Shown here in pieces: positions 1-9,565 of a stretch of 64,000 nt of DNA (its first letter is position 1; each line of letters begins with the position of its first letter). The stretch lies in NCBI RefSeq assembly GCF_030812255.1, contig NZ_JAUSSH010000005.1, forward strand, positions 1 to 64,000, given 5' to 3'. Under the pieces are notes generated by a model. The model did no database searches and was not told where the DNA came from. It worked only from the letters and a program-made list of their open reading frames with translations. This stretch comes from Paeniglutamicibacter psychrophenolicus. Lineage in GTDB: Bacteria > Actinomycetota > Actinomycetes > Actinomycetales > Micrococcaceae. A program made the translations under genes and the position numbers.

Positions 1-119
1 CCGAGGAAGCACCGGCAGCCGAAGCCCCCGTGGCCGAGGAAGCACCGGCAGCCGAAGCCCCCGTGGCCGAGGAAGCACCGGCAGCCGAAGCCCCCATGGC
101 CGAGGAAGCACCGGCAGCG
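1..119 (+). repeat. 33-bp in-frame tandem repeat
   Basis: The unit starts GTGGCCGAGGAAGCACCGGC and is 33 bp long. There is a partial copy at 1-29, exact copies at 30-62 and 63-95, and a last copy from 96 that begins ATG and diverges after about 24 bases. It encodes the 11-residue unit (V/M)AEEAPAAEAP. The near-identity at DNA level points to recent expansion by slippage or recombination. The array continues beyond the left edge. Confidence 0.9.
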
Positions 120-1538
120 GCAACCGAGGCCACGGCCGAGGAAGCAGCTCCCGCCCCGGCGCCGACCCCCGCAGCAGTGCCGACCCCGGCCGCCATGGCC
201 CCGTCGCCCGGCGCACCGCGCCCGATGGGCAAGCACGCCGCCAAGGCCGCCGCGCCGGTTGCAGCTCCCCCAAGCTTCACCACCCCGCTGGAGGAAGCCG
301 CGAAGATCAGCCGCGTTTCCGAGGGCGGCCACGTGTTTGTCATCATCGACGGCACCGAGCACCCGGTGGGCCAGTACCCCGATGCCACCGCCGAGGAGGC
401 CCTGGCCTACTTCGTGCGCAAGCACGACGAGGTCGTATCCTCCCTGATGCTGCTCGAGCAGCGTGTGGCGGCCAAGGCGCCGAGCTCGGACATGAACAAG
501 ACCCTGGACCACCTGGCCGCCACCGTGGCCGAACGCGCCATGGTCGGGGACATCCCGGCGCTTGAGGCACGCATCGAGACCGCCCGCGCGGCCGTCGCCG
601 AACTGGTTGCCGTTGAACGCAAGGCCAACGAGGAGCTGCGAGCCACCGAGCTCGCCGCCCGCGAGGCCATCGTCGCCGAGGCCGAGGCCTTGGCAGCGCT
701 GGACCCGAGCACCGTGCAGTGGAAGCAGGGCTCCAACCGGATGAACGAGCTGTTCGATGCCTGGAAGACCGCGCAGAAGTCGGGCGTGCGCCTGGGCCGT
801 TCCACCGAGGATTCGCTCTGGAAGCGTTTCCGCGGGGCCCGGACCACTTTTGACCGCCACCGCAGGGCCTACTTCTCGCAGCTGGATGCCACCAACGCCG
901 AGGCCAAGGCCGCCAAGGAAGCGTTGATCGCCCGTGCCGAGGAACTCTCGCACTCCACCGACTGGGGGGCAACGGCCGGGGAATACCGCCGCCTGATGGA
1001 CGAGTGGAAGGCCTCCAAGCGCGCCTCGCGCAAGGACGACGACGCCCTGTGGGCACGCTTCCGCGCCGCCCAGGACGTGTTCTTCGAGGCACGCCAGTCC
1101 GCGAACGCCGCCATCGACGAGGAGTTCGGGGCGAACCTCATCGTCAAGGAGGCGTTGTTGGTCGAGGCCAAGGCGCTGCTGCCGATCAAGGACCTGGCCA
1201 CCGCCAAGCGCCTGCTCGATTCGATCCGCGACCGCTGGGAATCCGCGGGCAAGGTCCCGCGCGCCGACATGCAGCGCGTGGAATCCTCACTGCGCCAGGT
1301 CGAGGACGCCGTTCGTTCGGCGGAGGACGACCAGTGGCGCCGCTCCAACCCGGAGACCAAGGCACGGTCGAACTCGATGCTGACCCAGCTCGAGGACGCC
1401 ATTGCCGGGCTCGAGGACGACCTGGCCAAGGCGAAGGCCAAGGGCGTGGAGTCCAAGATCAAGGCCGCCCAGGAAGCCCTGGACGCCCGCCGCCTGTGGC
1501 TCGAGACGCTGCAGAAGTCCTCGGCCGACTTCCAGTAG
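1..1538 (+). CDS. DUF349 domain-containing protein (5' end outside window)
   Basis: The frame is open at the left edge, so the true start lies upstream. About 510 residues are visible. The first ~60 are an Ala/Pro/Glu-rich low-complexity stretch made of 11-residue units of the type AEEAPAAEAP(V/M). The rest is a long, charged, helical region with repeated DUF349-like units, recognisable by recurring W-K and R-F-R patterns such as LWKRFRGA, LMDEWKASKR and LWARFRAAQ. DUF349 proteins are common in Actinobacteria next to rel; their molecular function is not established. The acidic Ala/Pro tail looks disordered and could be a flexible linker. A strong hairpin terminator follows directly. The family call is fairly sure; the function is unknown. 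Confidence 0.8.
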   Translation, partial: EEAPAAEAPVAEEAPAAEAPVAEEAPAAEAPMAEEAPAAATEATAEEAAPAPAPTPAAVPTPAAMAPSPGAPRPMGKHAAKAAAPVAAPPSFTTPLEEAAKISRVSEGGHVFVIIDGTEHPVGQYPDATAEEALAYFVRKHDEVVSSLMLLEQRVAAKAPSSDMNKTLDHLAATVAERAMVGDIPALEARIETARAAVAELVAVERKANEELRATELAAREAIVAEAEALAALDPSTVQWKQGSNRMNELFDAWKTAQKSGVRLGRSTEDSLWKRFRGARTTFDRHRRAYFSQLDATNAEAKAAKEALIARAEELSHSTDWGATAGEYRRLMDEWKASKRASRKDDDALWARFRAAQDVFFEARQSANAAIDEEFGANLIVKEALLVEAKALLPIKDLATAKRLLDSIRDRWESAGKVPRADMQRVESSLRQVEDAVRSAEDDQWRRSNPETKARSNSMLTQLEDAIAGLEDDLAKAKAKGVESKIKAAQEALDARRLWLETLQKSSADFQ

Positions 1539-1556
1539 CAGCCTCACGGCAGCACG

Positions 1557-1605
1557 GCGCCGGGCGGGTGTGGTTCGCAGGAACCGCACCCGCCCGGCGC
1601 TTTTT
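1557..1605 (+). terminator. Rho-independent terminator after the DUF349 gene
   Basis: A 20-bp stem (arms 1557-1576 and 1581-1600, one G-T wobble) with a GCAG loop is followed by five T residues. It lies 18 bases after the stop codon. Confidence 0.92.
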
Positions 1606-1694
1606 GCTGACCCGGGCGGTGCGCGCGGGCGCAGTTATCCACAATTTCGGCTTCTCCCCTGCCGCCGGGGCACCGCGGCTGTGAGAGTGGGGGA

Positions 1695-2357
1695 ATGGAA
1701 AGCACAAACACCGCCCGCAACCGGGTCCCGGGACCCGCAGCGCCGGCCGCACCACCACGGTTTCCGTCCCGGGCGCGCGGGGGCCCGCAGGTGGTCCTGG
1801 TCGACGAGCCGTTCACGCTCAACGAGCTGCAGGCACTGCGGCTGCGCGGGTCGTTGCGGGAAGTCTTGCCCGGGGCGTATATCGCCGCGGTGCATCCGGA
1901 AAACCCGGTGACCCGGGCGCAGGTGGCCGCCGCGGTGGCCGGGGAGCAACTGTTGCCCGGCAGGGCCCTGTGCAAGGGCACCGCCGCGTGGGTGTACGGC
2001 TGCGCGCCCATGCCGCGCGAACTGGACATCGTGGTCCCGCGCTACCACCGGCCTTGCGCCCCGACGGCCCGGATGCTGCTGCGGTTGAGCGAGGGCGTGC
2101 TGGACGAGGAGCAGATCTGCACCGTGGGAGGCGTGGCGGTGACCTCGCCGCTGCGCACCGCGATGGACATCGCCTTCAATTCCGAGTGGCGTGAATCCCT
2201 GCCGGTGCTCGCGGCCATCGATGCCTCGCCGCGCCTGCGCTGCGGGTACCGGCAGATGCTGGACTCGATCAATGAGCAGGTGCGCCGGCCCGGACGGCGC
2301 CGCGCGCTGGGCGCGGTCACCCGGCTGATGGACGAAACCCTGCCCGCGGCGGCCTGA
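1695..2357 (+). CDS. AbiEi-antitoxin-like protein
   Basis: A protein of 220 residues. The middle matches the pattern of actinobacterial proteins often labelled type IV toxin-antitoxin AbiEi-family antitoxins: an LRGSLREVLPGAYIA segment, then CKGTAAWVYG (the sAA-x-hG signature) and later GGVAVTSPLRTAMDIAF (the VTsp-RT-DlA signature). The N-terminal ~30 residues are Pro/Ala-rich and probably disordered. No AbiEii-type nucleotidyltransferase toxin lies next to it, so it is an orphan here. It runs convergently with rel, 39 bases away. The family call rests on signature patterns only and the function is not known. Confidence 0.55.
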   Translation: MESTNTARNRVPGPAAPAAPPRFPSRARGGPQVVLVDEPFTLNELQALRLRGSLREVLPGAYIAAVHPENPVTRAQVAAAVAGEQLLPGRALCKGTAAWVYGCAPMPRELDIVVPRYHRPCAPTARMLLRLSEGVLDEEQICTVGGVAVTSPLRTAMDIAFNSEWRESLPVLAAIDASPRLRCGYRQMLDSINEQVRRPGRRRALGAVTRLMDETLPAAA

Positions 2358-2396
2358 GAACCCCCGCGGGTCCTCCCCGCCGGGGTGGAAAACGCG

Positions 2397-4688
2397 CTAG
2401 GAGCGGCGGTTGCCACCGGAGGTGCGGTACACGTCGTACACCCCGTCGATGCGCCGCACCGCGTTCAGCACGTGGCTGAGGTACTTCGGGTCGCCCATTT
2501 CGAAGGCAAAGCGGGAGAAGGCCACCCGGTCCCGGGAGGTGGATACGCTCGCGGCCAGGATGTTCACGTGGTTCTCCGAGAGCACCCGCGTCACGTCCGA
2601 GAGCAGCGACTTGCGGTCAAGCGCCTCAACCAGGATCTCCACCAGGAAGACGCTGGACTTGGTCGGGGCCCACTGGACCTCGACCAGGCGGTCGGGCTGC
2701 TGTTCGAGCTGCTTGAGGTTCACGCAGTCGGTGCGGTGCACCGAGACCCCGGAGCCGCGCGTGACGAAACCGCGGATCGGATCCGGCGGCACCGGGGTGC
2801 AGCAGCGTGCCAGCTTCGCCAGCACCTCGCCGGCGCCCGGAACAACGACACCGGCATCGGATTCGGCGGCCCTCCCGGGCACCGCGTAGATGGGGGTTTC
2901 CTCCAGCACCTCCGCGACGGATCCGTTTTCCCCGCCGACCAGCGCGGTGAGGTGTTCGATGACGTTCTGCGCACTGGTGTGCCCGTCGCCAACTGCGGCG
3001 TAGAGCGCGGAGATGTCGTGGTGGCGCAGCTCCTGCGCGACGGCGGAGAGCACGTCGTGGGTCATGAGCTTTTGCAGCGGAAGGTTGTTCTTCCGCAGCG
3101 CCTTGGTCAGCTGCTCCTTGCCCTTCTCAATGGCTTCCTCGCGGCGTTCCTTGGTGAACCACTGCCGGATCTTGTTCCGGGCGCGCGCGGACTTCACGAA
3201 GCCCGCCCAGTCCTGGGACGGGCCGGCGTTCTCCGCCTTGGAGGTGAAGACCTCCACCATGTCGCCGTGGTGCAGCTCCGAGTTCAGCGGGACCAGCTTG
3301 CCGTTCACCCGGGCACCGATGGTGCGGTGCCCCACGTCGGTGTGCACCGCGTAGGCGAAGTCCACCGGGGTGGAGCCCACCGGCAGGGACATGATCTGGC
3401 CCTTGGGGGTGAAGACGAAGACCTCGGCGGTGTTGATCTCGTAGCGCAGGGAATCCAGGAACTCGTTGGAGTCGGAAGTTTCCTTCTGCCAGTCCATGAG
3501 GCTGCGCAGCCAGTCCATGTCCTGTTCCTCGACCGAGCGGGAGTCCCCGCCGTTGCCGTGCTTGTATTTGAAGTGCGCCGCCACGCCGTACTCGGCGCGC
3601 TGGTGCATGTCGTGGGTGCGGATCTGGATCTCCACCGGCTTGCCGTCGGGGCCGATCACGGTGGTGTGCAGCGACTGGTACAGGTTGAACTTGGGCAGCG
3701 CGATGTAGTCCTTGAAGCGCCCCGGCAACGGGGTCCAGCGCGCATGCATCAGCCCCAGCACCGCGTAGCAGTCCTTGACGGTGTCAACCAGGACCCGCAC
3801 GCCCATCAGGTCGTGGATGTCGTCGAAGTCCTTGCCGCGCACGATCATCTTCTGGTAGATCGAGTAGTAGTGCTTCGGCCGGCCGCTGACGGTGGCCTTG
3901 AGCCTGGCGGCGGTGATGTCCTCGGTGATGGCGGAGCGCACCGTGGCCAGGTATTTCTCCCGTTCCGGGGTCCGCTCCCCCACCATGCGCACGATTTCCT
4001 CGTACACCTTGGGGTGCAGCGCGGCGAAGGAGAGGTCCTCGAGCTCCCACTTGACGGTGTTCATGCCCAGGCGGTGGGCCAGCGGGGCGAAGATCTCCAG
4101 GGTCTCGCGGGCCTTCTTGGCGCTGGATTCCGGGGAGACGTAGCGCCAGGTGCGCGCGTTGTGCAGGCGGTCGGCCAGCTTGATCAGCAGCACCCGGATG
4201 TCCTTGGACATCGCGATGACCATCTTGCGCACGGTCTCGGCCTGCGCGGCCTCCCCGAACTGGACCTTGTCCAGCTTGGTGACCCCGTCGACCAGCTTCG
4301 CGATCTCCTCGCCGAACTCGCGGGTCAGCTGCTCCAGGGAGTATTCGGTGTCCTCGACGGTGTCGTGCAGCAGCGCGGCGGCAAGGATCGCCCCGGTCAT
4401 GCCCATCTCGGCCAGGATGGTGGCCACCGCGACCGGGTGGGTGATGTACGGGTCCCCGCTCTTGCGCTTCTGGCCCTCGTGGTGGTGCTCGGCGACCGCA
4501 TACGCGCGGGCCAGCAGGTCGATGTCGGCCTTGGGGTTCTGCGCGCGCACGGTGCGCAGCAGGGGTTCCAGGGTCGGGGGCTGGGCGGTGGAGCCGCGTC
4601 CGGCCAGGCGGACCAGGCGGGAGATGGTCCCGCGCTTGGGTGCGGGATTCGGGGCCCCGGGCATCATGACACCGTGGTTCTCGGCCAT
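2397..4688 (-). CDS. rel: bifunctional (p)ppGpp synthetase/hydrolase
   Basis: This is the 763-residue RSH-type alarmone enzyme of the stringent response. It makes (p)ppGpp from GTP/GDP and ATP and also degrades it. Domains in order: an HD hydrolase domain (intact LLHDTVEDT, His108-Asp109; HD motif present, so hydrolase-competent), a RelA/SpoT synthetase domain (YYSIYQKM, then a VQ-less [16 protein letters not shown] end), a TGS domain ([14 protein letters not shown] around residue 420) and a C-terminal ACT domain ([20 protein letters not shown]). The length is usual for a single long actinobacterial Rel. It lies downstream of the secDF block, but apt, which often sits between secF and rel in Actinobacteria, is absent. 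A TATAAC -10-like hexamer (4827-4832 on the complement) lies about 140 bases upstream. Confidence 0.97.
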   Translation of the reverse strand: MAENHGVMMPGAPNPAPKRGTISRLVRLAGRGSTAQPPTLEPLLRTVRAQNPKADIDLLARAYAVAEHHHEGQKRKSGDPYITHPVAVATILAEMGMTGAILAAALLHDTVEDTEYSLEQLTREFGEEIAKLVDGVTKLDKVQFGEAAQAETVRKMVIAMSKDIRVLLIKLADRLHNARTWRYVSPESSAKKARETLEIFAPLAHRLGMNTVKWELEDLSFAALHPKVYEEIVRMVGERTPEREKYLATVRSAITEDITAARLKATVSGRPKHYYSIYQKMIVRGKDFDDIHDLMGVRVLVDTVKDCYAVLGLMHARWTPLPGRFKDYIALPKFNLYQSLHTTVIGPDGKPVEIQIRTHDMHQRAEYGVAAHFKYKHGNGGDSRSVEEQDMDWLRSLMDWQKETSDSNEFLDSLRYEINTAEVFVFTPKGQIMSLPVGSTPVDFAYAVHTDVGHRTIGARVNGKLVPLNSELHHGDMVEVFTSKAENAGPSQDWAGFVKSARARNKIRQWFTKERREEAIEKGKEQLTKALRKNNLPLQKLMTHDVLSAVAQELRHHDISALYAAVGDGHTSAQNVIEHLTALVGGENGSVAEVLEETPIYAVPGRAAESDAGVVVPGAGEVLAKLARCCTPVPPDPIRGFVTRGSGVSVHRTDCVNLKQLEQQPDRLVEVQWAPTKSSVFLVEILVEALDRKSLLSDVTRVLSENHVNILAASVSTSRDRVAFSRFAFEMGDPKYLSHVLNAVRRIDGVYDVYRTSGGNRRS

Positions 4689-4854
4689 GGGGTGCCTCCT
4701 ATCGATCGGGATCCGTCGCGTGGGCGCGTGGCGCGCCGTGTGGCCCGGCCGTGGCTTGCGGCACCGGCCCCGGGAAGGGGGCCCGGCACCGCGGCACTTT
4801 CACCACGCCCAGGTTCCTCTTGCTAGGTTATAGCACTTCGCGCCCAAAGGCGGA

Positions 4855-4891
4855 CGGCGGGGCCCCGGAGTCCACCTCCGGGGTCCCGCCG
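4855..4891 (-). terminator. hairpin terminator after secF
   Basis: A 15-bp GC-rich stem (arms 4855-4869 and 4877-4891, one wobble) with a 7-base loop lies just past the secF stop. On the secF strand it is followed only by a short TTT run, so it is weaker than the other terminators here. Confidence 0.55.
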
Positions 4892-4927
4892 TCGCCGTGC
4901 CCGCAAAACGCTGGCCCGGGCGCGTGC

Positions 4928-5911
4928 CTAGGCGTTGGCCAGGCGGTGCGCCGCGATCTTCTTGTTGTGGCGCTCGATCTCCGGCTCGCCGTCACGCAGC
5001 AGCGAGTACAGCGGGGCCTGGACAAAGAGCGTGGACAGCGCCGAGACGATGATGCCGATGAACAATGCCAACGACAGGTCCTTGAGCGTCCCGGCACCCA
5101 GCAGGTAGGAGCCGATGAACAGGATCGAGGCCACCGGAAGCACGGCCACCACCGAGGTGTTGATCGAACGCACCAGGGTTTGGTTGATGCCCAGGTTCAC
5201 CAGTTCCTCGAAGTTGCGCTTGGTCTGTGACTCGAAACCGGCGGTGTTCTCCCGGACCTTGTCGAAGACCACCACCGTGTCATATAGCGAGTAGCTCAGG
5301 ATCGTCAGGAAGCCGATGATCGCCGAGGGGGTGACCTCGAATCCGGAGAGCGAATAGATCCCGGCGGTGATCACGACCACCTGGAGCAGTCCGATGATCG
5401 CGGCCAGGGACATCTTCCAGGTGCGGAAGTACGCGGCCATGAGCAGCGCCACCAGCACCACGAAGACGACCAGGCCGATGATTGCCTGCTTGGAGATGTC
5501 CGCGCCCCAGGTCGGGCCGACGAAGGTCGAGGTGACCTCCGACTTGGTCACCCCGTACGCGGTGGCCAGGGCCTCGGCCAGCGACAGCGTCTGGTCGTCG
5601 GTGAGCTTGTCGGTCTGCACGCGCATGGTGTTCGGGGCGATGTTGGTGACCCGGGGGTGGTGGTCCGGCGCGATCGCCACCACGGCATTTTCGCCGGTGG
5701 GAACGTCGGTGTGCTCGACCTTGGAGATGGTGAACTCGGATCCGCCGCGGAACTCGATGCCGAGGTTGAACCCGCCCTTGACAACGGGGACCAGGATGGC
5801 GAGCAGGACCAGGACCGCGGAAACGGACAGCCACAGCTTGCGCTTGCCCGTGAACGGGTAGGAACGCTTGCCGGTGTAGAGCTCGTTGCCCCAGGTTGCG
5901 AGACTAGCCAT
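4928..5911 (-). CDS. secF: protein translocase subunit SecF
   Basis: A subunit of the SecDF-YajC complex, which uses the proton gradient to pull exported polypeptides through SecYEG. The protein has 327 residues: one N-terminal membrane helix, a periplasmic-side domain beginning NLGIEFRGGSEFTI (the conserved Sec_GG region), then five further helices of the RND-type fold. The start chosen is ATG at 5911, because AAGGA lies 8 bases upstream and the ATG overlaps the secD stop (ATGGCTAG), which indicates translational coupling. A GTG at 5932 would add seven residues inside secD and is less likely. Confidence 0.96.
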   Translation of the reverse strand: MASLATWGNELYTGKRSYPFTGKRKLWLSVSAVLVLLAILVPVVKGGFNLGIEFRGGSEFTISKVEHTDVPTGENAVVAIAPDHHPRVTNIAPNTMRVQTDKLTDDQTLSLAEALATAYGVTKSEVTSTFVGPTWGADISKQAIIGLVVFVVLVALLMAAYFRTWKMSLAAIIGLLQVVVITAGIYSLSGFEVTPSAIIGFLTILSYSLYDTVVVFDKVRENTAGFESQTKRNFEELVNLGINQTLVRSINTSVVAVLPVASILFIGSYLLGAGTLKDLSLALFIGIIVSALSTLFVQAPLYSLLRDGEPEIERHNKKIAAHRLANA

Positions 5912-7637
5912 TTGATGAATCCTTATCCGCACGTTCGTCCGACTTGGTGGGCGCCGCGGTGGTGGCCGCGGCCTTGCGTCGCTCGGCGATGGTCTGCCGG
6001 CGTTCGGCTTCGGAAGCCGCCTTGGCGTTCTTCTTGCCGCGGGCGACTTCCGCCTCGGTGCTGAAGCTGCGGATCTTGCCCGCGCCCAGGTACAGCGGCA
6101 CGGCTCCGAGCAGGGAGGGATCGAGCCCGGAGAACCGGTGCCCCTCGCCGAAGAACTTGGTCTTGCCCAGCAGCTGCAGCGTCGGGTGGGTGAGCAGGAA
6201 GACCACCACGATGTCCACCACGGCGGTCAGGCCCAGCGTGAAGGCGAAGCCGCGCACGTTGCCCACGGCCACGATGTACAGCACGATGGCGGCCAGGATG
6301 TTCACGGCCTTGGAGGCAAGGATGGTGCGCTTGGCGCGCTTCCAGCCGATTTCCACGGCCGAATGCAGCGGGCGTCCGTCACGCAGTTCGTCACGGATGC
6401 GTTCGAAGTACACGATGAAGGAGTCGGCGATCAGGCCGATGGACACAATCAGGCCCGCAACACCTGCCAGCGAGAGCCGGTAGTTCATCGACCAGCCCAG
6501 CAGCACCAGCGCGAGGTAGGTCAGCACGCCGGAAACCAGCAGCGAGACGATGGTGACCATGCCCAGCAGGCGGTACTGGAAGATCGAGTAGATCGCCACC
6601 AGCCCCATGCCGATGAGCCCGGCGATCAATCCGCTGCGCAGCTGGTCCGTACCCAGGGTCGCGGAGATCTGTTGCTCGGACTGGATCTCGAAGCTGATCG
6701 GCAAGGCGCCGAACTTCAGCTGGTCGGCCAGGGCCTTGGAGCTCTGTTCGGTGAAGTTGCCGGTGATTTCGGCGCGGCCATCGGCGATCACCGCGTTGGA
6801 CCGCGGGGCGGAGATCACGGTGCCGTCAAGCACGATCGCGAACTGGTTCTGCGAACCTTGCATGGGGGTGATGCGCTTGGTGACCTCGGCGAACTTCTCC
6901 TTGCCCTCGGCGTTGAATTCGAGGGTCACGCCCCACTGCCCGGTGACCGCGCCCTGCTGGCCGCGGGACATGCCGAAGGAGGCATCGGTGATGTCGGCGC
7001 CGGGGACCTCGACCGGGCCCAGGATGTATTTGGAGCCCGTATCCGGTTCGCAGGAGATCATCGGCTTGGCCGGGTCGTGGACCTCTTCTGCACCCTGTCC
7101 GAGTTCCGTCGGGCAGTCGTACGCCTCGAACTTCTGGTACAGGGCCGCGTCGATCCAGTTCATGTCCGAGGCGTTCTCGGGCTTGGCGCTCGGCTTGGGC
7201 AGATCCGCCTTGGCCAGTCGCTGTTCCTCGGGAACGGCGGTGAACGAGCCGGCCAGGATGACCGGGCGGAACTCCATGTTCGCCGAGGCCTGGATCAGCT
7301 CGCGGGTGCGGGTATCGGGGATGCCCGGCATGGACACGACGACGTTTCGGCCGGACTGCGTGGTGATCTCGGCTTCCGAGACGCCGGTGCCGTCCACGCG
7401 CTGGCGGATGATTTCCACGGCCTGGTCCAGCTGTTCCTGCGTTGCCGCAGCACCGCCCGCCACCCGTGGTGCCAAGATCATTTGGGTGCCACCCTCGAGG
7501 TCGAGGGCAAGCTTGGGGGCAAAAGCTGCTTTCCCGCTCAGCACGCCGGTAATCAGGATGGCGGCCGAAATGAGGAAGATAACGCCGAGCCACAGCAGGG
7601 ATTTGCGCGCCTGCTTGATCGGACCAGTAGATGACAT
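5904..7637 (-). CDS. secD: protein translocase subunit SecD
   Basis: A protein of 577 residues, the partner of SecF. It has an N-terminal helix, then the conserved LALDLEGGTQMIL segment (family D-L-x-GG), a large extracytoplasmic region with an insertion of roughly 80 residues rich in Pro/Asp/Glu (usual in actinobacterial SecD), and five C-terminal helices including the GLIADSFIVYFERIRDELR signature with the conserved Asp used in proton flow. The C-terminal tail is Lys/Ala/Arg-rich. ATG at 7637 is preferred; a GTG at 7661 would add eight residues. It forms an operon with secF downstream (8-base overlap) and yajC upstream. Confidence 0.96.
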   Translation of the reverse strand: MSSTGPIKQARKSLLWLGVIFLISAAILITGVLSGKAAFAPKLALDLEGGTQMILAPRVAGGAAATQEQLDQAVEIIRQRVDGTGVSEAEITTQSGRNVVVSMPGIPDTRTRELIQASANMEFRPVILAGSFTAVPEEQRLAKADLPKPSAKPENASDMNWIDAALYQKFEAYDCPTELGQGAEEVHDPAKPMISCEPDTGSKYILGPVEVPGADITDASFGMSRGQQGAVTGQWGVTLEFNAEGKEKFAEVTKRITPMQGSQNQFAIVLDGTVISAPRSNAVIADGRAEITGNFTEQSSKALADQLKFGALPISFEIQSEQQISATLGTDQLRSGLIAGLIGMGLVAIYSIFQYRLLGMVTIVSLLVSGVLTYLALVLLGWSMNYRLSLAGVAGLIVSIGLIADSFIVYFERIRDELRDGRPLHSAVEIGWKRAKRTILASKAVNILAAIVLYIVAVGNVRGFAFTLGLTAVVDIVVVFLLTHPTLQLLGKTKFFGEGHRFSGLDPSLLGAVPLYLGAGKIRSFSTEAEVARGKKNAKAASEAERRQTIAERRKAAATTAAPTKSDERADKDSSNG

Positions 7638-7861
7638 CGTGAGGCTTTCTGGTTGTTCCACCGCCCCTGGGGGATGGAGATTCCGCGGAAAACCCGGAGC
7701 CTGCCTGCGCCCCGCCCCTGCGGGGTGGGGGTTGGGGCTGCTCCGGGCCGCATGGTGAAGGTCAATCGAAAGCCGGATCGCTCACCGGCGGGTCTGTGTG
7801 GCCCGCGGAAATCCGGCTGCCGTTCACTGCTGGGTTGGTGTGCCCGAAGGCGCCAAGCGGA

Positions 7862-8323
7862 CTAGGCCTTGGGGCCCTTGTCGTCGTTGTTCAGGCGGCG
7901 CAAGGTCTCTTCGGGGGTTTCGTTTTCCGCTCCCGGGGCCTCATCGGCGCTCTCGACCGAGGCCGAGGTCAGCGACGAGGCGTCGTTGGGGACCTCAACC
8001 GATGCGCCAGCCTCTTCCGAGGCGACGACCTTGGCGACAACCTGGGAGTGGACGGTGACGAAGCTGCCCGGGGAAACCTCCAGGACGATCTTGTTTTCGT
8101 CGGTGTCGATGCTCGCAATGGTGCCAAAGAGACCGAACTGGGTCATCACCTCGGCGCCCACGGCAAGGTTGGAGCGGATCTCTTCCTGGGCCTTGGCGGC
8201 CTTCTTGCGGCCACGCATCATCATGAAGATCAGCAGGCCGAAGGCGGCGAGCATGATCAGCATGGTCGGGTCGAATGGGGCCTTTTCGCCGGAAGCGGCT
8301 TGGGCCAAAACGTATTCGGTCAC
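7862..8323 (-). CDS. yajC: preprotein translocase subunit YajC
   Basis: A small protein of 153 residues with one membrane helix near residues 19-36 (MLIMLAAFGLLIFMMM), a basic cytoplasmic flank (RGRKKAAKAQ), and the conserved core L-x-VGAEVMTQFGLFGTIASI followed by a beta-rich segment. The Ser/Glu-rich tail after about residue 100 is variable in this family. It is the first gene of the yajC-secD-secF unit. The gap to ruvB (174 bases) contains a TATAGT -10-like hexamer (complement of 8398-8403), so it probably has its own promoter although ruvB is upstream on the same strand. Confidence 0.93.
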   Translation of the reverse strand: MTEYVLAQAASGEKAPFDPTMLIMLAAFGLLIFMMMRGRKKAAKAQEEIRSNLAVGAEVMTQFGLFGTIASIDTDENKIVLEVSPGSFVTVHSQVVAKVVASEEAGASVEVPNDASSLTSASVESADEAPGAENETPEETLRRLNNDDKGPKA

Positions 8324-8497
8324 GTGTGGATACCTGTTCCTAAGTCATTGTCAGCGGCGCGCACAATCGCAATTGCGCAGCCGGTGGGCCTATCCATACT
8401 ATAGGGAGTTCCTGACCAAACCCCGACCACAACGCAGTTTTGGCCTGCGAATGTCCTTGGAATGCGCCGTCGCGCCCCAAGGTGAGAGCCCTGCCGG

Positions 8498-9556
8498 CTA
8501 CTCGGCTTCTTCGTCGTCAAGCCCAAGACCGGACCGGCCTGCGAAGATGGCATCGGCCGGCATGCGAAGCCCCAGGTGGTTCCAGGTCTCCGCGGTGGCG
8601 ATCCGGCCGCGCGGGGTGCGTCCCAGCAGGCCCTCGCGAACCAGGAACGGTTCGGCGACCGTCTCCACGGTCTCGGGCTCCTCCCCCACCGCAATGGCCA
8701 GGGTGGACAGGCCCACCGGCCCCCCGCCGAACTTGGTGCACAGGGCATGGAGCACCGCGCGGTCCAGCCGGTCCAATCCGCGGACGTCGACCTCGTACAT
8801 GTCCAGGGCCGCGGAGGCGGCGCGTGCGTCAATGCTTTCGAGCCGGTTCACCAGCGCCCAGTCGCGCACGCGGCGCAGCAGCCGGTTGGCAATGCGGGGG
8901 GTGCCGCGCGAACGCGAGGCGATCTCGCTGAAGGCCGCGGAGTTGACCTTCAGCGAAAGCATCATGGCCGAACGGCGCAGCACCAGCTCGAGTTCCTCGA
9001 CGCTGTAGAACTCCAGGTGCCCGGTGAATCCGAACCTGTCGCGCAGCGGGCCCGGCAGCAGTCCGGCGCGGGTGGTGGCACCGACCAGCGTGAAGGGCGG
9101 AAGTTCCAGCGGGATGGCGGTGGCGCCGGCTCCCTTGCCGACGATGATGTCGACGCGGAAGTCCTCCATGGCCATGTAGAGCATTTCCTCGGCGGGGCGG
9201 CTCATCCGGTGGATCTCGTCCAGGAAAAGCACCTCGCCCTCGGTGAGGGAAGAGAGGATCGCTGCCAGGTCCCCGGCGTGCTGGATGGCCGGGCCGGAGC
9301 TGATGCGCAGCGGCGCGTTCATTTCGGCGGCGATGATCATCGACAGCGTGGTCTTGCCCAGGCCGGGAGGGCCCGAGAGCAGGACGTGGTCGGCGGTCCG
9401 CTCGCGGATCTTGGAGGCCTCGAGCACCAGGGAGAGCTGTTGGCGCACCCGGTGCTGTCCGACGAAATCGTCCAGGTTCTTGGGCCGCAGGGCCGCCTCG
9501 AGCACCCGTTCCTCGGGCTCGGGGCCGGCATTGGTCAGCTCGCCGGTTTCTGTCAT
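8498..9556 (-). CDS. ruvB: Holliday junction DNA helicase RuvB
   Basis: The AAA+ hexameric motor of the RuvAB branch-migration complex, which moves Holliday junctions during recombination and repair. The protein has 352 residues: Walker A GPPGLGKT (62-69), Walker B LFLDEIHR (about 110-117), the [18 protein letters not shown] sensor region, and a C-terminal winged-helix domain ending RTPRGRIAT. Length and motifs are those of the family. It lies 9 bases downstream of ruvA, so the two are cotranscribed. Confidence 0.98.
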   Translation of the reverse strand: MTETGELTNAGPEPEERVLEAALRPKNLDDFVGQHRVRQQLSLVLEASKIRERTADHVLLSGPPGLGKTTLSMIIAAEMNAPLRISSGPAIQHAGDLAAILSSLTEGEVLFLDEIHRMSRPAEEMLYMAMEDFRVDIIVGKGAGATAIPLELPPFTLVGATTRAGLLPGPLRDRFGFTGHLEFYSVEELELVLRRSAMMLSLKVNSAAFSEIASRSRGTPRIANRLLRRVRDWALVNRLESIDARAASAALDMYEVDVRGLDRLDRAVLHALCTKFGGGPVGLSTLAIAVGEEPETVETVAEPFLVREGLLGRTPRGRIATAETWNHLGLRMPADAIFAGRSGLGLDDEEAE

Positions 9557-9565
9557 GTCGTACTC

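Noticed and set aside
2385-4826. Long +strand open frame opposite rel
   Set aside because: It mirrors the rel gene, which has full domain content; the + frame is Val/Gly/His/Gln-rich with no motif, as expected for an antisense shadow in high-GC DNA.
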